The notes under the pieces are model-generated. The model saw only the letters and a list, made by a program, of their open reading frames with translations, was not told the DNA's origin and did not search any database. 64,000 nucleotides of DNA, from positions 7,359,855 to 7,423,854 of the forward strand of contig NW_002060946.1 in the NCBI RefSeq assembly GCF_000150275.1, given 5' to 3'. The DNA comes from Trichoplax adhaerens. Taxonomy: Eukaryota; Placozoa; Uniplacotomia; Trichoplacea; Trichoplacidae. Of this stretch, positions 1 to 12,985 are shown piece after piece. Positions within the stretch are counted from its first letter, which is position 1; every line of letters starts with the position of its first letter. A program made the translations under genes and the position numbers.

Positions 1-2099
1 TAGGTACTGTACTTGCACTTTTTACTTTACCTGTGAAATTAGTGTAAATTTTGAAATTTGTTTTGAAAATGTCAACTGCAAAACGATTCAAATAGCTTTT
101 GTCGCCCGAGTAAAGCTCCTTTATGATAGCATACTATGAGCTTTGCGAGATTTTGTTAGCCATTTCTAAAATACGGAACAAGGTAAACATTAAATTAGAT
201 ATTGCTCCTTTCATAACATTTAAGATACTTTTTGTTGGACGTCAGTAGTATTTTGGTAATTATAATTAACTATAAGGAGTACAATAAAACCAAATTGTAC
301 ATTTATTTCGGTGCAGAATTACTTGTGCTCTCTCTGTAATATACGTAATTTCCTAATCTCTGAACTATTAGATTAAAGCGGCCACTTTGGCGATAGTTTA
401 CAAAATAAGAATGATCGATGCAAGATGAGGTCACGACTAAGCGTCGTATATTTTCTCAGAGAAGCTTCTAATACAAAATTAATTGCACTAACTTCATTAT
501 TTAACCTTTCTAGCATAAGCAGTGTAACTTTAAAACATTAAGGATGAAAAGAAGGACTTTAAAGTACCATATACATACAGTTTAACGATTAGTTAAAATC
601 AGGGTTAAAAACTTGCCAACTCATACTATACCAAAAGTCCAGTAATAGATCACACAAAAGCCATGCGAATACGGGTCTGTACAGGAAGATTAATATCGAC
701 TAATAGCAGTCTTTACGATATCTGTTAGATCATAAAATTGCTGTTTACTAGCAAGAACTTTACTTAAGGTGAATATTTTACTACTAGATAAGATTTATGC
801 TAGGATTAACTGTTATAGCAACTCATTTTAGATTTGCGATAAGAGATTTCATACTAATAATATTTAGTCATAGTCTTAATGTAATATGCTTAATCTTAAG
901 AATACTGTTACAGATGCTGTTCTGGCTTCGAAATTTAGATGGACTACCGAATATAGGTACTCTATGACTGTTAATCATAGAAATATATCAAATGAGAACT
1001 GCTATAATACTCTAGTAAAATTCCATTGCTCTACGACTTCATAAAATAAGTTGCAAAACTGCACAAGTGCACAAGCTAATACATGGCGAAGCATTAATTC
1101 AATGTGTGACAGCATGTACATTACACATGCAATTTAATGGCAATTTACTAAATGAGATATTATACAAAATGTCTGATTTAGCAATTGTCGCTAATAATTG
1201 TCTTTTTAAGGAAAAGCATGACTCATATTACGACCACAGAAATTATTACAGTGTTCACTAAACAAGCACTAAGGACAGTAAAAAAATTAGGGATAATGTA
1301 ATATTAAAAGCTAAATTTATTCGAGACGATGGTACAAACTTATAAAAACTGACCTATCAACCAATCCCCTCTGCTATACGAGTCCATTAATCATGAAACT
1401 CTCAGGCTTATAATAGTGAACGTAAAGTAAGTATGTATCTGCATAGATAAACGATATCACGAAATTGATAAAAATTCTTCAAGTATTATTTTAATTTAGA
1501 ATGAAACCAATGATTTCTAATATCAGACTATCATGCTATTTTTCCATATTTGTATCTTAGTTATATATTTCGCTGCACTGCAGAGCTATGCTACATTCGG
1601 GAGCAAATAATTATCTACGCTAACATTTATGTAATTATACACTTGTGATAGTATATCGACAATATCCTTGTTTGAATAGTCTGTATTAAAATGTGATATG
1701 ATATCTGGACACTAATTAACGAACCTAATATCAAAAGAGTCTAGTAAGAATTTCTTCTTACCTAACAAGTCTTACTATATGGTAGTCACTATAATATAGA
1801 AAGGTAATTTGTAACACATTAGCAAAATTTTATCTCATCTTTCTATTACTTAACTGCATTAGCAATACATCTTAAACAAATACGTGTTAACCGCTTTTAT
1901 TTTTACCTTTGGCACAATTAATAAATAAAACTATCGAATTCCTGTAGTTGAGCTTATTGTAATTGGCCTTTTTAAGATTAGCGTTCAAGTACATAATTGA
2001 ATGCACTCTAAATTTCGTACGAATATTAGTGATCATGATTCTTATAAATTTTTATTAATAAATACTAGTTGGCAACTATTCGCAAAGAATTTTAACGCA
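1..2099. other. non-coding, contains diverged dispersed repeat
   Basis: No gene is supportable here. Reading frames are short, with no splice pattern or recognisable motif. Bases about 395-640 are similar to about 6245-6525 (shared runs around 'catgactaagc', 'gaagcttctaat' and 'aaaacttgccaact' with substitutions), so part of the stretch is an old dispersed repeat. The rest looks like ordinary AT-rich intergenic sequence. Confidence 0.5.
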
Positions 2100-3340
2100 A
2101 ACACCGAAATGTAACGTTCTTAATATTATTTCAATGAATAAAGCACCTTACTACTAGTGTTCCACATACTATGATAAAACAGGTACTTGCAATGTAACTG
2201 TAGTAATTAGATCTTTATATTTATAACTGCGTAGTAACTTTTACTGATTCTATTTTCGTGTTTAAATGCTTTTCTTTCGTAGCTTGGCATTAATGATTGA
2301 TTCTCCCTGGGTAATCTTCACTGAGTTGATGTGGTTATACGGATATTCAATTAGTAATTATTCGATGTAACCAGTGACAGAGAAGTGATGATAAGTACTA
2401 CAAGTTCAAATTCTGTTGGCCGTTGTTTTAACCAAGTTTTGGGATATTCATGATTGATAAAGTTAATAATCGATCTAGCGAAAGCCCGTTCAATTAGAAA
2501 ACATGTCGGAAAATGTTTGTGTTGCTATGGTTATTATAAATCACCACATCAACGTGAACAAATCAAAAATCGAAACATCAAAATGTAACGTTTTTAATAT
2601 TATTTTAATAGCACACCTTATTAATGTTATAATTCAAATGCCTGCATTGTTACTGTGGTAAACAGATCTCTATATTTAAATTCCGTGGTAATTTTTACAG
2701 ATTCTGTTAATGCGTTAAGATGCTTTACTTTCGTAGTTTTACATATAAGTCTGATTCTCCTTACATAATATTCATTCAGTTAATATAGTTACACGAATAT
2801 TTGCTAGTAAGAATCAGATGTGGTTAATAGTGTTTATCGTGTATGATTTCATTTTAAGGTACTTTGTTTTTTCATTAATCGATGTAAAGATAGAAGTTGC
2901 TAAAGATTATGAAACTACGGTACAATGCCTGATCCTAGCTGTGTCTGCTTATAGCAATCGTTACTCAGTACTGGAAATAGACGCGAAAAATTAAATTATA
3001 TGTAGAGGCAAAGTGGGTATTGGTATACCAATATTTGCGGTGGATAAATAACACAGTGTCACGAATTTTACGAGATTTTTTGTAGCACGTTCGTCTTTAA
3101 CAAGTAGGAAGGTTTAAAAGACATTTATGCTTAGAATCAGAGAAGTACAGGCAAGCGTTTAAAGATTCTAATTCTGTCGGCCACTTTTATAGTTAAGTAT
3201 TCAAGCATGATTCATATAGTTTCTAATGGATCCAGCGTAAGCCGGTGCAATTGGAAAACATGTGGGAGAACTTTTACCTCGTTAGGGCTATTATAGACCA
3301 TTCTGTCAAAGTGAGCAAATCAAAAATCTGTTTAAGATTT
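2100..3340. repeat. tandem pair of a diverged repeat unit
   Basis: Two related units lie head to tail. Unit 1 runs about 2100-2575 and unit 2 about 2573-3340. Both start near 'aaatgtaacgttnttaatattatt', share 'agattctgtt', 'gattctcctt' and 'tctgtnggcc', and end near 'gancaaatcaaaaatc'. Unit 2 is longer because about 280 bases (roughly 2820-3150) are inserted relative to unit 1. No coding frame lies in either. They flank the transposase frame, but I could not show that they are its termini. Confidence 0.65.
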
Positions 3341-3551
3341 CAATTTGGATCTTTTCAATTGCTATTTGATACACCTTTGCCTTGTTAATTAGTTATGATG
3401 TCTTTGGATAAATTAATTCATTCATTTAAAATCGTCTTCTTTCAGAAATCACTGGCTAATGGTGATTCTGGCTCTGATTTTCTTTTTTGTCAATAATTTC
3501 GGTTGAGGTATAATCTAAACCTTTTCTAATTGCATTAGAAGAAATAACCAA

Positions 3552-4805
3552 TTAAATTTCAGAATGCAAGAGCTGTAAAGGAGCATTTGAATTTCGAGGA
3601 TATAACCCAGTAGCTTTAAAGCCATTAATCAAAAAATTGGCCATATCTGGGTTTAATTGGTTCCATAAGTCGTTCAACAACTTGGGAAAGTGAACCATGA
3701 TTGTGCTATTTCCCTGATGCGTTTCTTTCAGATATTTAGACAATATAGCTTTCCATGCTGTTTCGCATGATTTAAAAATATGATCTAGGGGCTGCTTTAG
3801 ATTAAATGCCTTCCTGGACAGATATGCAAAGCATACACTATTTTGTCGAGCCAACTGGACTAGGTGTGGTGAGAAATGACTGCTGATGCTATCACCAATA
3901 ACAAGCTTTTTCCCAGGACGATCCTTAGTGTATGCTAGTAGAATACATTCAAACCACTGCTGGAAAGTGTTCATGTTAAACCAGCCTAATTCAGTGTTTG
4001 AATAGATAGTGCCTAGTGGTCCACCAAGTGTCCATGAAGGACATAAATGGGGGGACTTATAACAAACGAAAGGTGGTAGCCATTCTCCAGTCGCTGATCC
4101 ACAAACCATTACTGATACATGGGTGCTATTTTTAATATGGTCCCTAACTAACTCAATTTTACGTGTACCTCTATAATAGATGACTTCTCTCATATTCGGG
4201 TCAATTGGGATAATGATTTCGCCAAAATTGAATAAGTTTTCACGTTCAATATCGCCCACCGCTTCCAGCCTCAGATAAAAATCTGATATATACTCGCATT
4301 CCTTATCGATGGCAAGTTTAATCGCTTTCATTTTCCTTGTAGGTCTACTCGGCAAGGTGTTCTTTGCTTGTCTATTCCGTAAGTTATTCCTTGTCATAAA
4401 TGAAGTAACGAAGTCTCGGCCTGGATAATTGTTTCGAAAACGCTCAACAGTTTTTCCGTTCATATCAAGATAATTTTTAATTATTTTTCGAATTTCAAAA
4501 TAGTCCAACTCGTAACCCCAGGATAATATTTGACTAAATGTATCCGAGATTACATTTTGCTCAGCACGAGTTAGTTCTGATGGTCTACCGACTCTCCTTT
4601 TATTGCCTTTCATATGATCTCGAATCGTACTTGCCGGTATATTATAGGCTCTTGAAGCTTTAGCTATAGGCATGCCAAATTTAATTGCTGTTAAAGCTTT
4701 TTGTAGCTGGTCTGTGGTATAGCGTCTGTTATGTTTAACTGTTACAACTGGTTTAGACCGCGAAATCTCTATACTTTTTTTACGAATCAAAGCTTCATTA
4801 TTTAG
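3552..4805 (-). CDS. pogo/jerky-type DDE transposase, catalytically altered (3' exon)
   Basis: The reading frame encodes about 410 residues of a Tigger/jerky/CENP-B-like transposase. An N-terminal psq helix-turn-helix is visible (residues about 23-60: R-R-Y-T-T-D-Q-L, then A-S-R-A-Y-N-I-P-A-S-T-I-R-D-H). A DDE_1-type catalytic domain follows from about residue 180. Of the three acidic catalytic positions, the second (V-I-G-D-S-I-S-S-H) and third (K-Q-P-L-D-H) are kept. The first, normally N-x-D-E-T-G, reads N-F-G-E-I, so Asp has become Gly. The C-terminal family signature G-F-K-A-T-G-L-Y-P is present. The frame has no ATG near its N-terminus; codon 1 of the open stretch is TTG. A pyrimidine-rich acceptor ending CAG lies just upstream (exon start 4805), so a 5' exon is likely. 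It is either a domesticated gene or a dead copy whose frame happens to be intact. Confidence 0.75.
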   Translation of the reverse strand, partial: LNNEALIRKKSIEISRSKPVVTVKHNRRYTTDQLQKALTAIKFGMPIAKASRAYNIPASTIRDHMKGNKRRVGRPSELTRAEQNVISDTFSQILSWGYELDYFEIRKIIKNYLDMNGKTVERFRNNYPGRDFVTSFMTRNNLRNRQAKNTLPSRPTRKMKAIKLAIDKECEYISDFYLRLEAVGDIERENLFNFGEIIIPIDPNMREVIYYRGTRKIELVRDHIKNSTHVSVMVCGSATGEWLPPFVCYKSPHLCPSWTLGGPLGTIYSNTELGWFNMNTFQQWFECILLAYTKDRPGKKLVIGDSISSHFSPHLVQLARQNSVCFAYLSRKAFNLKQPLDHIFKSCETAWKAILSKYLKETHQGNSTIMVHFPKLLNDLWNQLNPDMANFLINGFKATGLYPRNSNAPLQLLHSEI

Positions 4806-4807
4806 CT

Positions 4808-7800
4808 GTAAATATAAGAAAATGTTGTTAGGTTAGCAATACATCACCTATCGCAAATTCAACACTTGCTTCATTTATGCAGATTATCTGAAATATTAAA
4901 TGCGGATGTAGAAGAAAAGTCAGTATGTGTAGTAGTTCAGACATGATAGTATGTTGTAGATGATAATATATTAATCGTTTAAGATTTCTATTGCAATAAA
5001 GATAAGAAAAAATATGCGATTAAACTTGAAGTCCGATGATAGTGTTAAGCTTAGTAAGACGTTTTTTAACAAAGAGAATTTGATCTTAGAGTCAAAAAGC
5101 AAAATTACGTTATTGCGATTTCTCCTGGGTGAGTGGTAGCTCAGTAATTGACTAACCTTCTTCAAACTGGTTGTGTTAGAATTTTGAATCATTTTTCCAG
5201 GCTCGAAATAGGCCCTTGTGGCCTCTATCTTAATGAATAGGTTGTGATGCAGATCGATCCTTTAGAGCTACCAAAGTAATAGCTTTATAGCAAGCTGTGA
5301 GTGCAAAGCATTAATAACATTATATTCAGAAACTTTCGAAGTACAGTTACAATTTAGATTTTTTGTCGTAAATATTGGATGCATGGATTTTATGGCAATT
5401 AGTGCTAACTGATTTCGACTGTGTGCTATGTGAAGGAAATGGTAGACAGTAAGAAAACCCTTGTTAGGCGAATAGGGTTTAATGTTTAGTTTATCGGATT
5501 CAGTAAATATATTTAACAATGTTACGTGTTGCATGATGAACTTAACGCATTAGTGATATGGTTCAGTCTTGGAGTTTAAGTTTAACCTTAAGCTATAGAA
5601 TCCAATATTTGCCAATCAAATCTAAAAATTGTAGCTTAGCTTATGAAAAATTTGTTCCTGGATGGTCGAGCATTAAAATTTATGCTCATTTAAACATGGT
5701 ATATGGCTTACCCTGAAATAAAGATATTGTAGATTGGTCAATTGCTCACTTGAGATACTGAAGCACACCCTTCTAATCTTACCTTCTTATGCAGCCGTTT
5801 TAGAGATTTTCTCTAACAACTATTCTGTGCGTTCTTTCGTCTAGCTAATAGATAAATCAGACCTTTCAATGATGCAAATTGCATACATAACGTAAGCAAA
5901 AATACACAGTATGTAGGGAAGGACTAAGTTATTGTAACTTTAGAGGGCCTACGATTTCAGCTCTTACAAATACATTATAAGGTCATATGCCGACAGGGAG
6001 TTTTGTGTCTTACAGAGGGAATGGAGAAACTTTCCCCTTTACTCTACGAATACGTTTCCTGAGATCTACATAATTGTATATGGCTCATCAACGGTAGTGG
6101 TAGCAGAATAATATATGAAGAAAAGTATATCGCATTTGCAGGATCGACAGATCAGAATTTACTGTATGTAACGGAATCCTTAAGCTTTGATGAAGGTTGG
6201 AAAACTGTATAATTAGTAGATTAGATGGTACTGACTTTTACGAAACTGTTTTGTTCATAAAATAAGATGGATAAGGAATGTAATTTATATCAGATATTGG
6301 TTGATACCATACCATGACTAAGCATGCTATTTTTACTCCGAGAAGCTGCTAATATGAAATCAATTGCATTAACTTTATTATGTAATCTTTATAGGTGAAA
6401 TTTTAGCTTTTAGGTAATAAAATAAAAAGAATGATTTTAAATTACAGTACAGTATATAGCACAGTTTGACGAAGAATTGATTTTGGGTCTAAAAGCTTAC
6501 CAACTTAGACTCTACCATGACTGCAGAAATGATTTAACCTTCGTTATACAAATATGCTCAGTAGGGATTTATATGGAGCAAAAGCCACATTTGCTATATC
6601 AATTTCTTCCTAACATTGCAGTTTACTTGCATTTGGCGTATACTGTATCTTACTGTTAGATAAATGTTTGTACTAAGATTTGCTTTTAAGTACAATTGAA
6701 GAAGTAATATATAGTAAAATTGTTGGGATTCAATCTCAGGCTATTAACTGCTGTTCAAGAAATGATTGAGTAGTTGAAATAATTGGTTATGGTAACCTAA
6801 GTGTAGTGTTCTGCTAAACTGCGGGGAAGTTTTGATAGGAGGTGCATCTGTTCTAATTCTGAGTTTAGTGCGAAGATTTTGCAGTGTTGTTAACGTATAA
6901 GATAAGAGGCATAACCAGACTACTTAAGAATTAATTCTGGGAAGTTATATCGAAGAGCTGCAATAAAATCGAAGGTAGAATTATATTCGTCCATTTTCTT
7001 TATAATAAAAATATCGTTAAAGTACAGTACATGAGACTGCACTGTTTACTTCAATGGTAATATTTCTGTAAAAATCAATATTTTCCGGAAATACTATTAG
7101 ATAAGTTCTAGTGCCAGATATACTTTAAACCAGTAAAATGATTTGTTCAGTTTTTCAGGAAATGAAATTATCTGAAAATATCGACCTGGAAGCTCCATAT
7201 TAACATAGTTTCATAATTTATTAACTTGGAATATAGAAAGTTTATAGCTTCATGCGAAAACATGAAAGTTTTAAATGATCAGAAATAAGAATAAAAAGAA
7301 GCTATTTACGAATTGTTTAGGAACAATTCACTGCAATTATACTGAAATTTATGTGACTGTAAAAAGTAACTACTTTGATGCTAATGATTTCTTATCCTCA
7401 AAAATTAAGATCGCCTTAAAGCAGCGATAGTAATGCAAAAATGATAAATCTTTCAACATTAATTAATTGCATAAATCATACATATTCTAAAGGTCTCTTA
7501 TGCGATTTTTCATGGATTTTTGGCTAAAATTAATACGCATTTTGTGAATATCAACCTCATATTAATGACGAAATACGGTTGTAATTTTTCTTCTGAACAT
7601 TGTTATATCCTAAGTTAAACAAATCATATAGCAGTCAACATAAATAAAACTAATGTAATGTAGTTTATTGTAACTAATCGCAAATCTGTAGTTATAATAA
7701 TTTAGATATATTCTATCTGTCTGATTATAAAAGTTTTATTAGTAAAGGTAGTTTAAGATATAGGCTTGACTTACTGTAAATAAAACCAAACTAAGGAGTG

Positions 7801-8523
7801 CTGCCTTCAAGTTTATGTCCAAATCGACCGAAACTAGAGTATAAGTTACATATAGGCAATGAGTTAAAAAATCAGGTATCATGATAAATGCACGCTTTGA
7901 ATTAATTGAGTTATATCGTTAGTATAAAGGCTTTTAACCCAAATCTAGCTGTAAAACTAGGGTAGCATATATTATCTCGAACTAAGTAATATTTTAGATA
8001 TATAGAAATTATTCAATTACCGTGTGTATCAAAAAAATCTTGGTAGGCATCGCCATTCTTACCAGACCAGTGCTTAACTAACTAACCAATCGACTGATCT
8101 TTATTCGCCAACTGAATCTATTATAATTGTCAAATAGTAATAGAAAATTTATTATTTAATTACTAGATTTCACGATTACGGTATAGCGTATTATGGTCTG
8201 TTAATACGACAATATTCGGATTTCGTTATTAAAAATTAAGTAGCCATTAGGCCTTGGCTTTAAGTTTTATAGCGAAATGCAGAGGAAAATAAAATAAATT
8301 AAAGCAGTGTAAAGTATAACACATCTCTACTGTATAGATTGCTTACTAAATATCACAAGTCATATTGATGCAAAATGAACTATGCAATCGGATTATATTC
8401 GTTAAGAACAAGATATAAATTGCATCATTACTCAAAGGGAAGGGTCTTCAAAATAGAACAGCCTAATAATACTACTGCTTCAAGCCCTTGAATTCACGAG
8501 CTAGTTTTACTATACTTTATTAT
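4808..8523. other. intergenic, no gene seen
   Basis: Only short frames without motifs were found. Bases about 6245-6525 are a diverged relative of about 395-640. The 5' exon of the transposase frame, if it exists, should lie in the first part of this stretch, but I could not fix it. Nothing else recognisable. Confidence 0.4.
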
Positions 8524-10287
8524 TTAACTAATTGTGTAATTCATAATTATTGATCCTTCAGGCATATTTTGCTTTAACTGGATATTACATTCTATTGCTG
8601 CTTGAAATGTCAATCCTGTTAAAGAATGCTCACTTTTATTTAGCTGCCTATGAATTGAAAACCAGCCTTTCGCAATAAATTTAAGCATTTAACGAAAATT
8701 ACTTGTAGATACTCATTTCAGCTTGGAAATTGGCCTAGCAAGGTTGAGAATTATTATATATGTCGCGTGAAATGAAAAATACTTTTGCAATTGTAGTAAC
8801 TCATCAGAATGCTATTTGGAAACTGTATTACTTTCTTACTATCTTGATTTTTCTTACTTTTGAATTTACTAATTCGCTTGATTCGGTTATTTATTATTTA
8901 CTTTAATTTAATACCTCAAATATGAAGTCTCTGGGATCTTTCAGTCCATTACGAATATCATTATTTCCTTGAATCATCAGCTGTGTGTAACCAGCATTAT
9001 CCATAATTTCAAAACAAGGACACGCCATCGAAGCGCTAAAATGGAAAATAACGTTATAAATTAATTATGGATAAGATGCAAACTACAAAGTTGGTACATG
9101 AGTTGCATTAAATAACAGTAGCGATAATGAAGCTAATGCAAAGTTGAAATGTTGCTTTCGGATGAAAAATTAAATGATATCTTACCGTGCCCGAATAAAT
9201 GGCGATAAAAGAAAACAAGTGAAGTGAAATTAGAAAAGCTAATAAACAGCCTAGATAAGTTATTATAAGTTGCTAAGTAGAATTAAATTACGTTTGCTTA
9301 ATTGTAGCTAAGTGTTTGCCGGGCGGTGATTCGACCTTGATTTCATTTAAGTAACCCGGCATGCGACAACAACAGCAACATTTACATTGATCTGACCAAG
9401 AAAAGTGGATAATTTCTGCTTCAATTACATCATAAATTCTCCCTTCATGCAAATGGCTTGGACTATTACAGCGAGCGACAAAGTCTTCAACTGAAATGTG
9501 AAGGAATAAATATTTAAGCTCCAGTTATTTTTATAACTTTTTTGCTATGATGTAATAATGCTTTCATTTAAACGGTTTTTAATTACATTAATTAGCTAAA
9601 TTAAATATAGTGTAATAATTTAACTGTAGTATTTTTATCTTTTACCTACACCAGCCATGTATACCGCTTGTCCGGATGGATTCTTAACCGAGAATTTATG
9701 AGCCACGCCAAAATTTCTAGAAACTTATGAAAGGGCAAACTTTAGAGTTTTCTAGAATTAAGAATTTTTAACGTAATGCAAGAATCAAATACTGAAGGAT
9801 GTATACAGTAAGAATTGATCGGCATTGATTAATTTAGACCGGATTGATTAAGTTAGTAAGCTCATGCCATGGGACAAGGATTTAAAATTTATGGTCTTAC
9901 TTTCCACAGTAATGAACTTATCAATTAAAATATAATTATCGATTTACACTAACATTCAAATAGCTCGACTTGATAATGAACAAGCCATTGATGAAGTGGC
10001 TGCAAATATGACAATCCTGGCGAGCAATTACCAATCGTAGCTGCAGGCATAGGCATCCATTCTACATGCTGTGGTCTTTCGCCTGGCTGTTGATTAATGA
10101 AAGGTAAAACAGGAGAAAAACCGGGATCCGAATTACCAGAAGATAAAGGCAAATTATTTTGCGGTTCTTGAACTATCGCTGCGGCAGCATCATGAAGACT
10201 TTGCTCTCCAGCTCTGCCATGGCTACCAGTTCTAACTGCTACATCACTAAATCGGCTGTATCCCTTGCTTTCATTCGACTTGAGCAT
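8524..10287 (-). CDS. diverged phospholipid scramblase paralogue, 5 exons
   Basis: Exon model (minus strand): 9954-10287, 9646-9723, 9292-9490, 8915-9035 and, less sure, 8524-8643. Phases close (852 nt, 283 residues). Start is the first in-frame ATG at 10287; the longer open frame upstream begins with TTG. Exon 1 ends with the scramblase entry motif (W-M-P then C-S-P-G-L-x-Y-L, H-Q-W-L-V-H-Y-Q-V-E-L). Exon 2 has the same 78-nt length as its neighbour's exon 2. Exon 3 carries a Cys run (C-K-C-C-C-C-C) and V-E-S-P-P-G, typical of the family's palmitoylated region. Odd points: exon 4 has lost the P-C-C-P-C-S-C motif found in the neighbour (N-N-D-I-R-N instead), and the Trp-containing stretch and calcium-site sequence of the C-terminus are not found. 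A working scramblase is doubtful; it may be a subfunctionalised or decaying copy. Confidence 0.7.
9954..10287 (-). CDS. exon 1 of diverged scramblase
   Basis: Encodes 111 residues plus one base of the next codon. The N-terminal 60 residues are low-complexity and polar (Ser, Asn, Gln, Pro), unlike the Gly-Tyr repeats of the neighbouring scramblase. The Trp-Met-Pro motif opens the conserved domain. Donor gttagt follows 'GAAT'. An additional upstream exon cannot be excluded because the frame stays open from 10287 to 10335 without an ATG. Confidence 0.7.
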
Positions 10288-10371
10288 CGTTACCAAGCAC
10301 TCGTCTTCATTAGAATCGATTGCTGTCTTTCTCAAAATCTTTTTTATTTCTTTTTATTACTCCTATTATGA

Positions 10372-12985
10372 TTATAGTTAAGAATCCCTATTCATGCACA
10401 CTACCTATTTGTAACTTTAGTTTATAGCCTCTCCAGGAAAAGCTCGATGCAATAAAGAGGCTTCACTATCAGGTTCCCTAGATTAATTGGATTAGACTTC
10501 TCAACGTCCGCCAGTCTTTTTGTACGTCATCAACTAATGAGCTAATTAATTATCCCATATGCTGATGTTGATTACCTAATCAAATTCATAATTACCGTTA
10601 CCGATACGTTTTTAATGATACTGTACGGCTACTATGCGGCTACTGTAGGGTTGCTACACGAATACTGCAGCGATATTGTGTCGATGCTATAATCAATATT
10701 ACTCCTGAGTGTAGTGCATAATGTCGGCCATGAAGAGTTCTATATTGTATGGTGTTTCAATACAGATTCGAAACCGTCTTCGTCGAGACTCTCGATATCT
10801 AGATCTTGTTGTAGGAGGTCGAAATTAGAGTTGATCATTTAGTGAGATGATGAAAGCTGTAGCTAATATAGCTTCCGATCACTGAAAATAGGAGTACAGT
10901 ATCTGGATGTATTTCTCGTAGAAAATAGTATTTCTACATTGATGTATAATGATATTAATCGGTGGCAGCTTGTTATAATATCGTATTAGACTAAATGTAT
11001 AAAATCGAAAGAAAATAATCAACAGATTGCACAGGTGGAGTTTGGCACAAATATATCAGGAAGCGCATTTCTACTTAATTTGCATAGGTAGTGAAAGTAG
11101 TGTCGCTTGGTAGCAGTCTTACAGTACGGTAGAAGGTTTTACAGAAATCAGAGAAAAAGAATTCATTGTAAGAAACGGTGTCGTGGAATGGATTTATCTA
11201 AGTAATAATATATTGTCTTATTTCAATGCTTGAATGATAGCTGTGCATTGCGGCAGTAAATTTTAAAATTGAACTAGAAAAATTGAAAAAGGTCTAGCAA
11301 GGCATCGTTACAAGTTTAAACCGTAACGTAAGATCGCAGCCAAATAAGGATAATAATATTAATTAGTGCAATCTTGGGGCAACTTTAGAGTACTTTAACT
11401 TATTAGCGCTCATTTAAGTAAAAGATATCTTTATTTAGATTATGTATTTAAGATTGCTTTTGCTAAACTTTGAAAATTTGCCTTAATAAAAATGTATGGT
11501 AGAGCTGTCGTAATAAATTTGAGAAAATGATTGGAATATTTCAGAGAGTATTTGAAAATACTTTAAATTATATTGAGTAATATAATATGCACGCTATACT
11601 GCAGAGTAATCCTAACAGATCGTATTTACGGGCAAGTTTGTAGAATAATACAGGCATCTTTTTTCACTATTTAAATGATTCTTGGCAGATGAATTAATTT
11701 ATAAAATTTGATGAAGCCCAACGATAAAATTTCTGTATATTAATTTTGAAACTTATTGCACATACATGCTATATGCTGGCAGACTTCATAGTCATTTGTT
11801 TTACTAATATCTAAATGTGTACCATTCTTGACATGCTCTATGCTCGTATTGTCTTATTGAAGTCATACAAGAAAATTAGCTGCAAGTAAAGAGCGAATAT
11901 TTCTTACTAATCCCAATAATTACGACTCAATGTTTTGATGTCAAAATCTTACAGGTGTTCTACGTTTCAATTTGATATGATCAACACTTAGATTCCCAGC
12001 ATGATATGGAAAGGTAGCGTTTTTTAATGAGAAATAGTAAATTGTGGCATATAAATGATTCTACAATTAGAGAATTTTTTAAGGAAAGTAGGTGTTACAC
12101 CATCTATAATTGTTCAATACTTTAAGTATACCTCCATGAGCAAGTAGAAATATCAGAATTATACAGTAGTAATCCTTACTAGTTGGAAAACGTTAAGCAA
12201 AAATTAAAGCTAAATGAATGACAGTGAAAGATTGACGAAGCACTGCAAGATTTATGGAGAGAAAGAAAGTTTACACACGATTTAGCAGACGAATAATATA
12301 TTATTATTTGTAAAGCGCGAAGTTACTTGATTATAAAAGTAATGATTTTTCAAAACTGATGTTGATTCTGTTGATTAAAAATAGACAACATATCAGTTTT
12401 CTCAAACTTGTGCATTAAATTAATAAACTATCTTAGATTTTAAAAAATATTAATTATGCTACTTTTACTTGCAAAAATACTCTCATTTTCGTAGTTTTTA
12501 AATGTTCAATAAAAAGCTTCACCCATTAAACTTAATAAAGATGACAATCGCTGCAAATTTAGAATTAATTAAGCTCTTGCTGGTGTAGTTCAATGAAAGC
12601 AAAGTCAACTTTCTTTCATCGATAAATTTCAATTTCTCATAAATTTTAGCGCTATATGCAACTCTAAAAATATTCTTATAAGTAATAAGCAATTATCTAC
12701 ATTGCCTTGAGATAGTGCTAAAAATGTATAGAAATTCGTTTTCTAGCGTTTGACCAGAGGGTCATCGTTCGTTATATTTTATATATACTGTTAAATTTTA
12801 CTAGCTATGGATATGTTATGATGAGTAACAATTTTAAGCCTTATAAGAAGCTAACTAAGAATATTCTAAATCAGTAATGTTTGAGTTTCTACATTAGTAA
12901 TTAATTAGAGATAGCCCAGGTGTAATTTCATTTTAAGTGGATCTTATCTGATGATTCTGAAGCGAAATAATTTTATCTACAACTT
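10372..12985. other. intergenic between scramblase genes
   Basis: 2.6 kb without a supportable gene. It holds the presumed promoter of the diverged scramblase and the 3' flank of the upstream one. No repeat or motif stood out. Confidence 0.4.
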
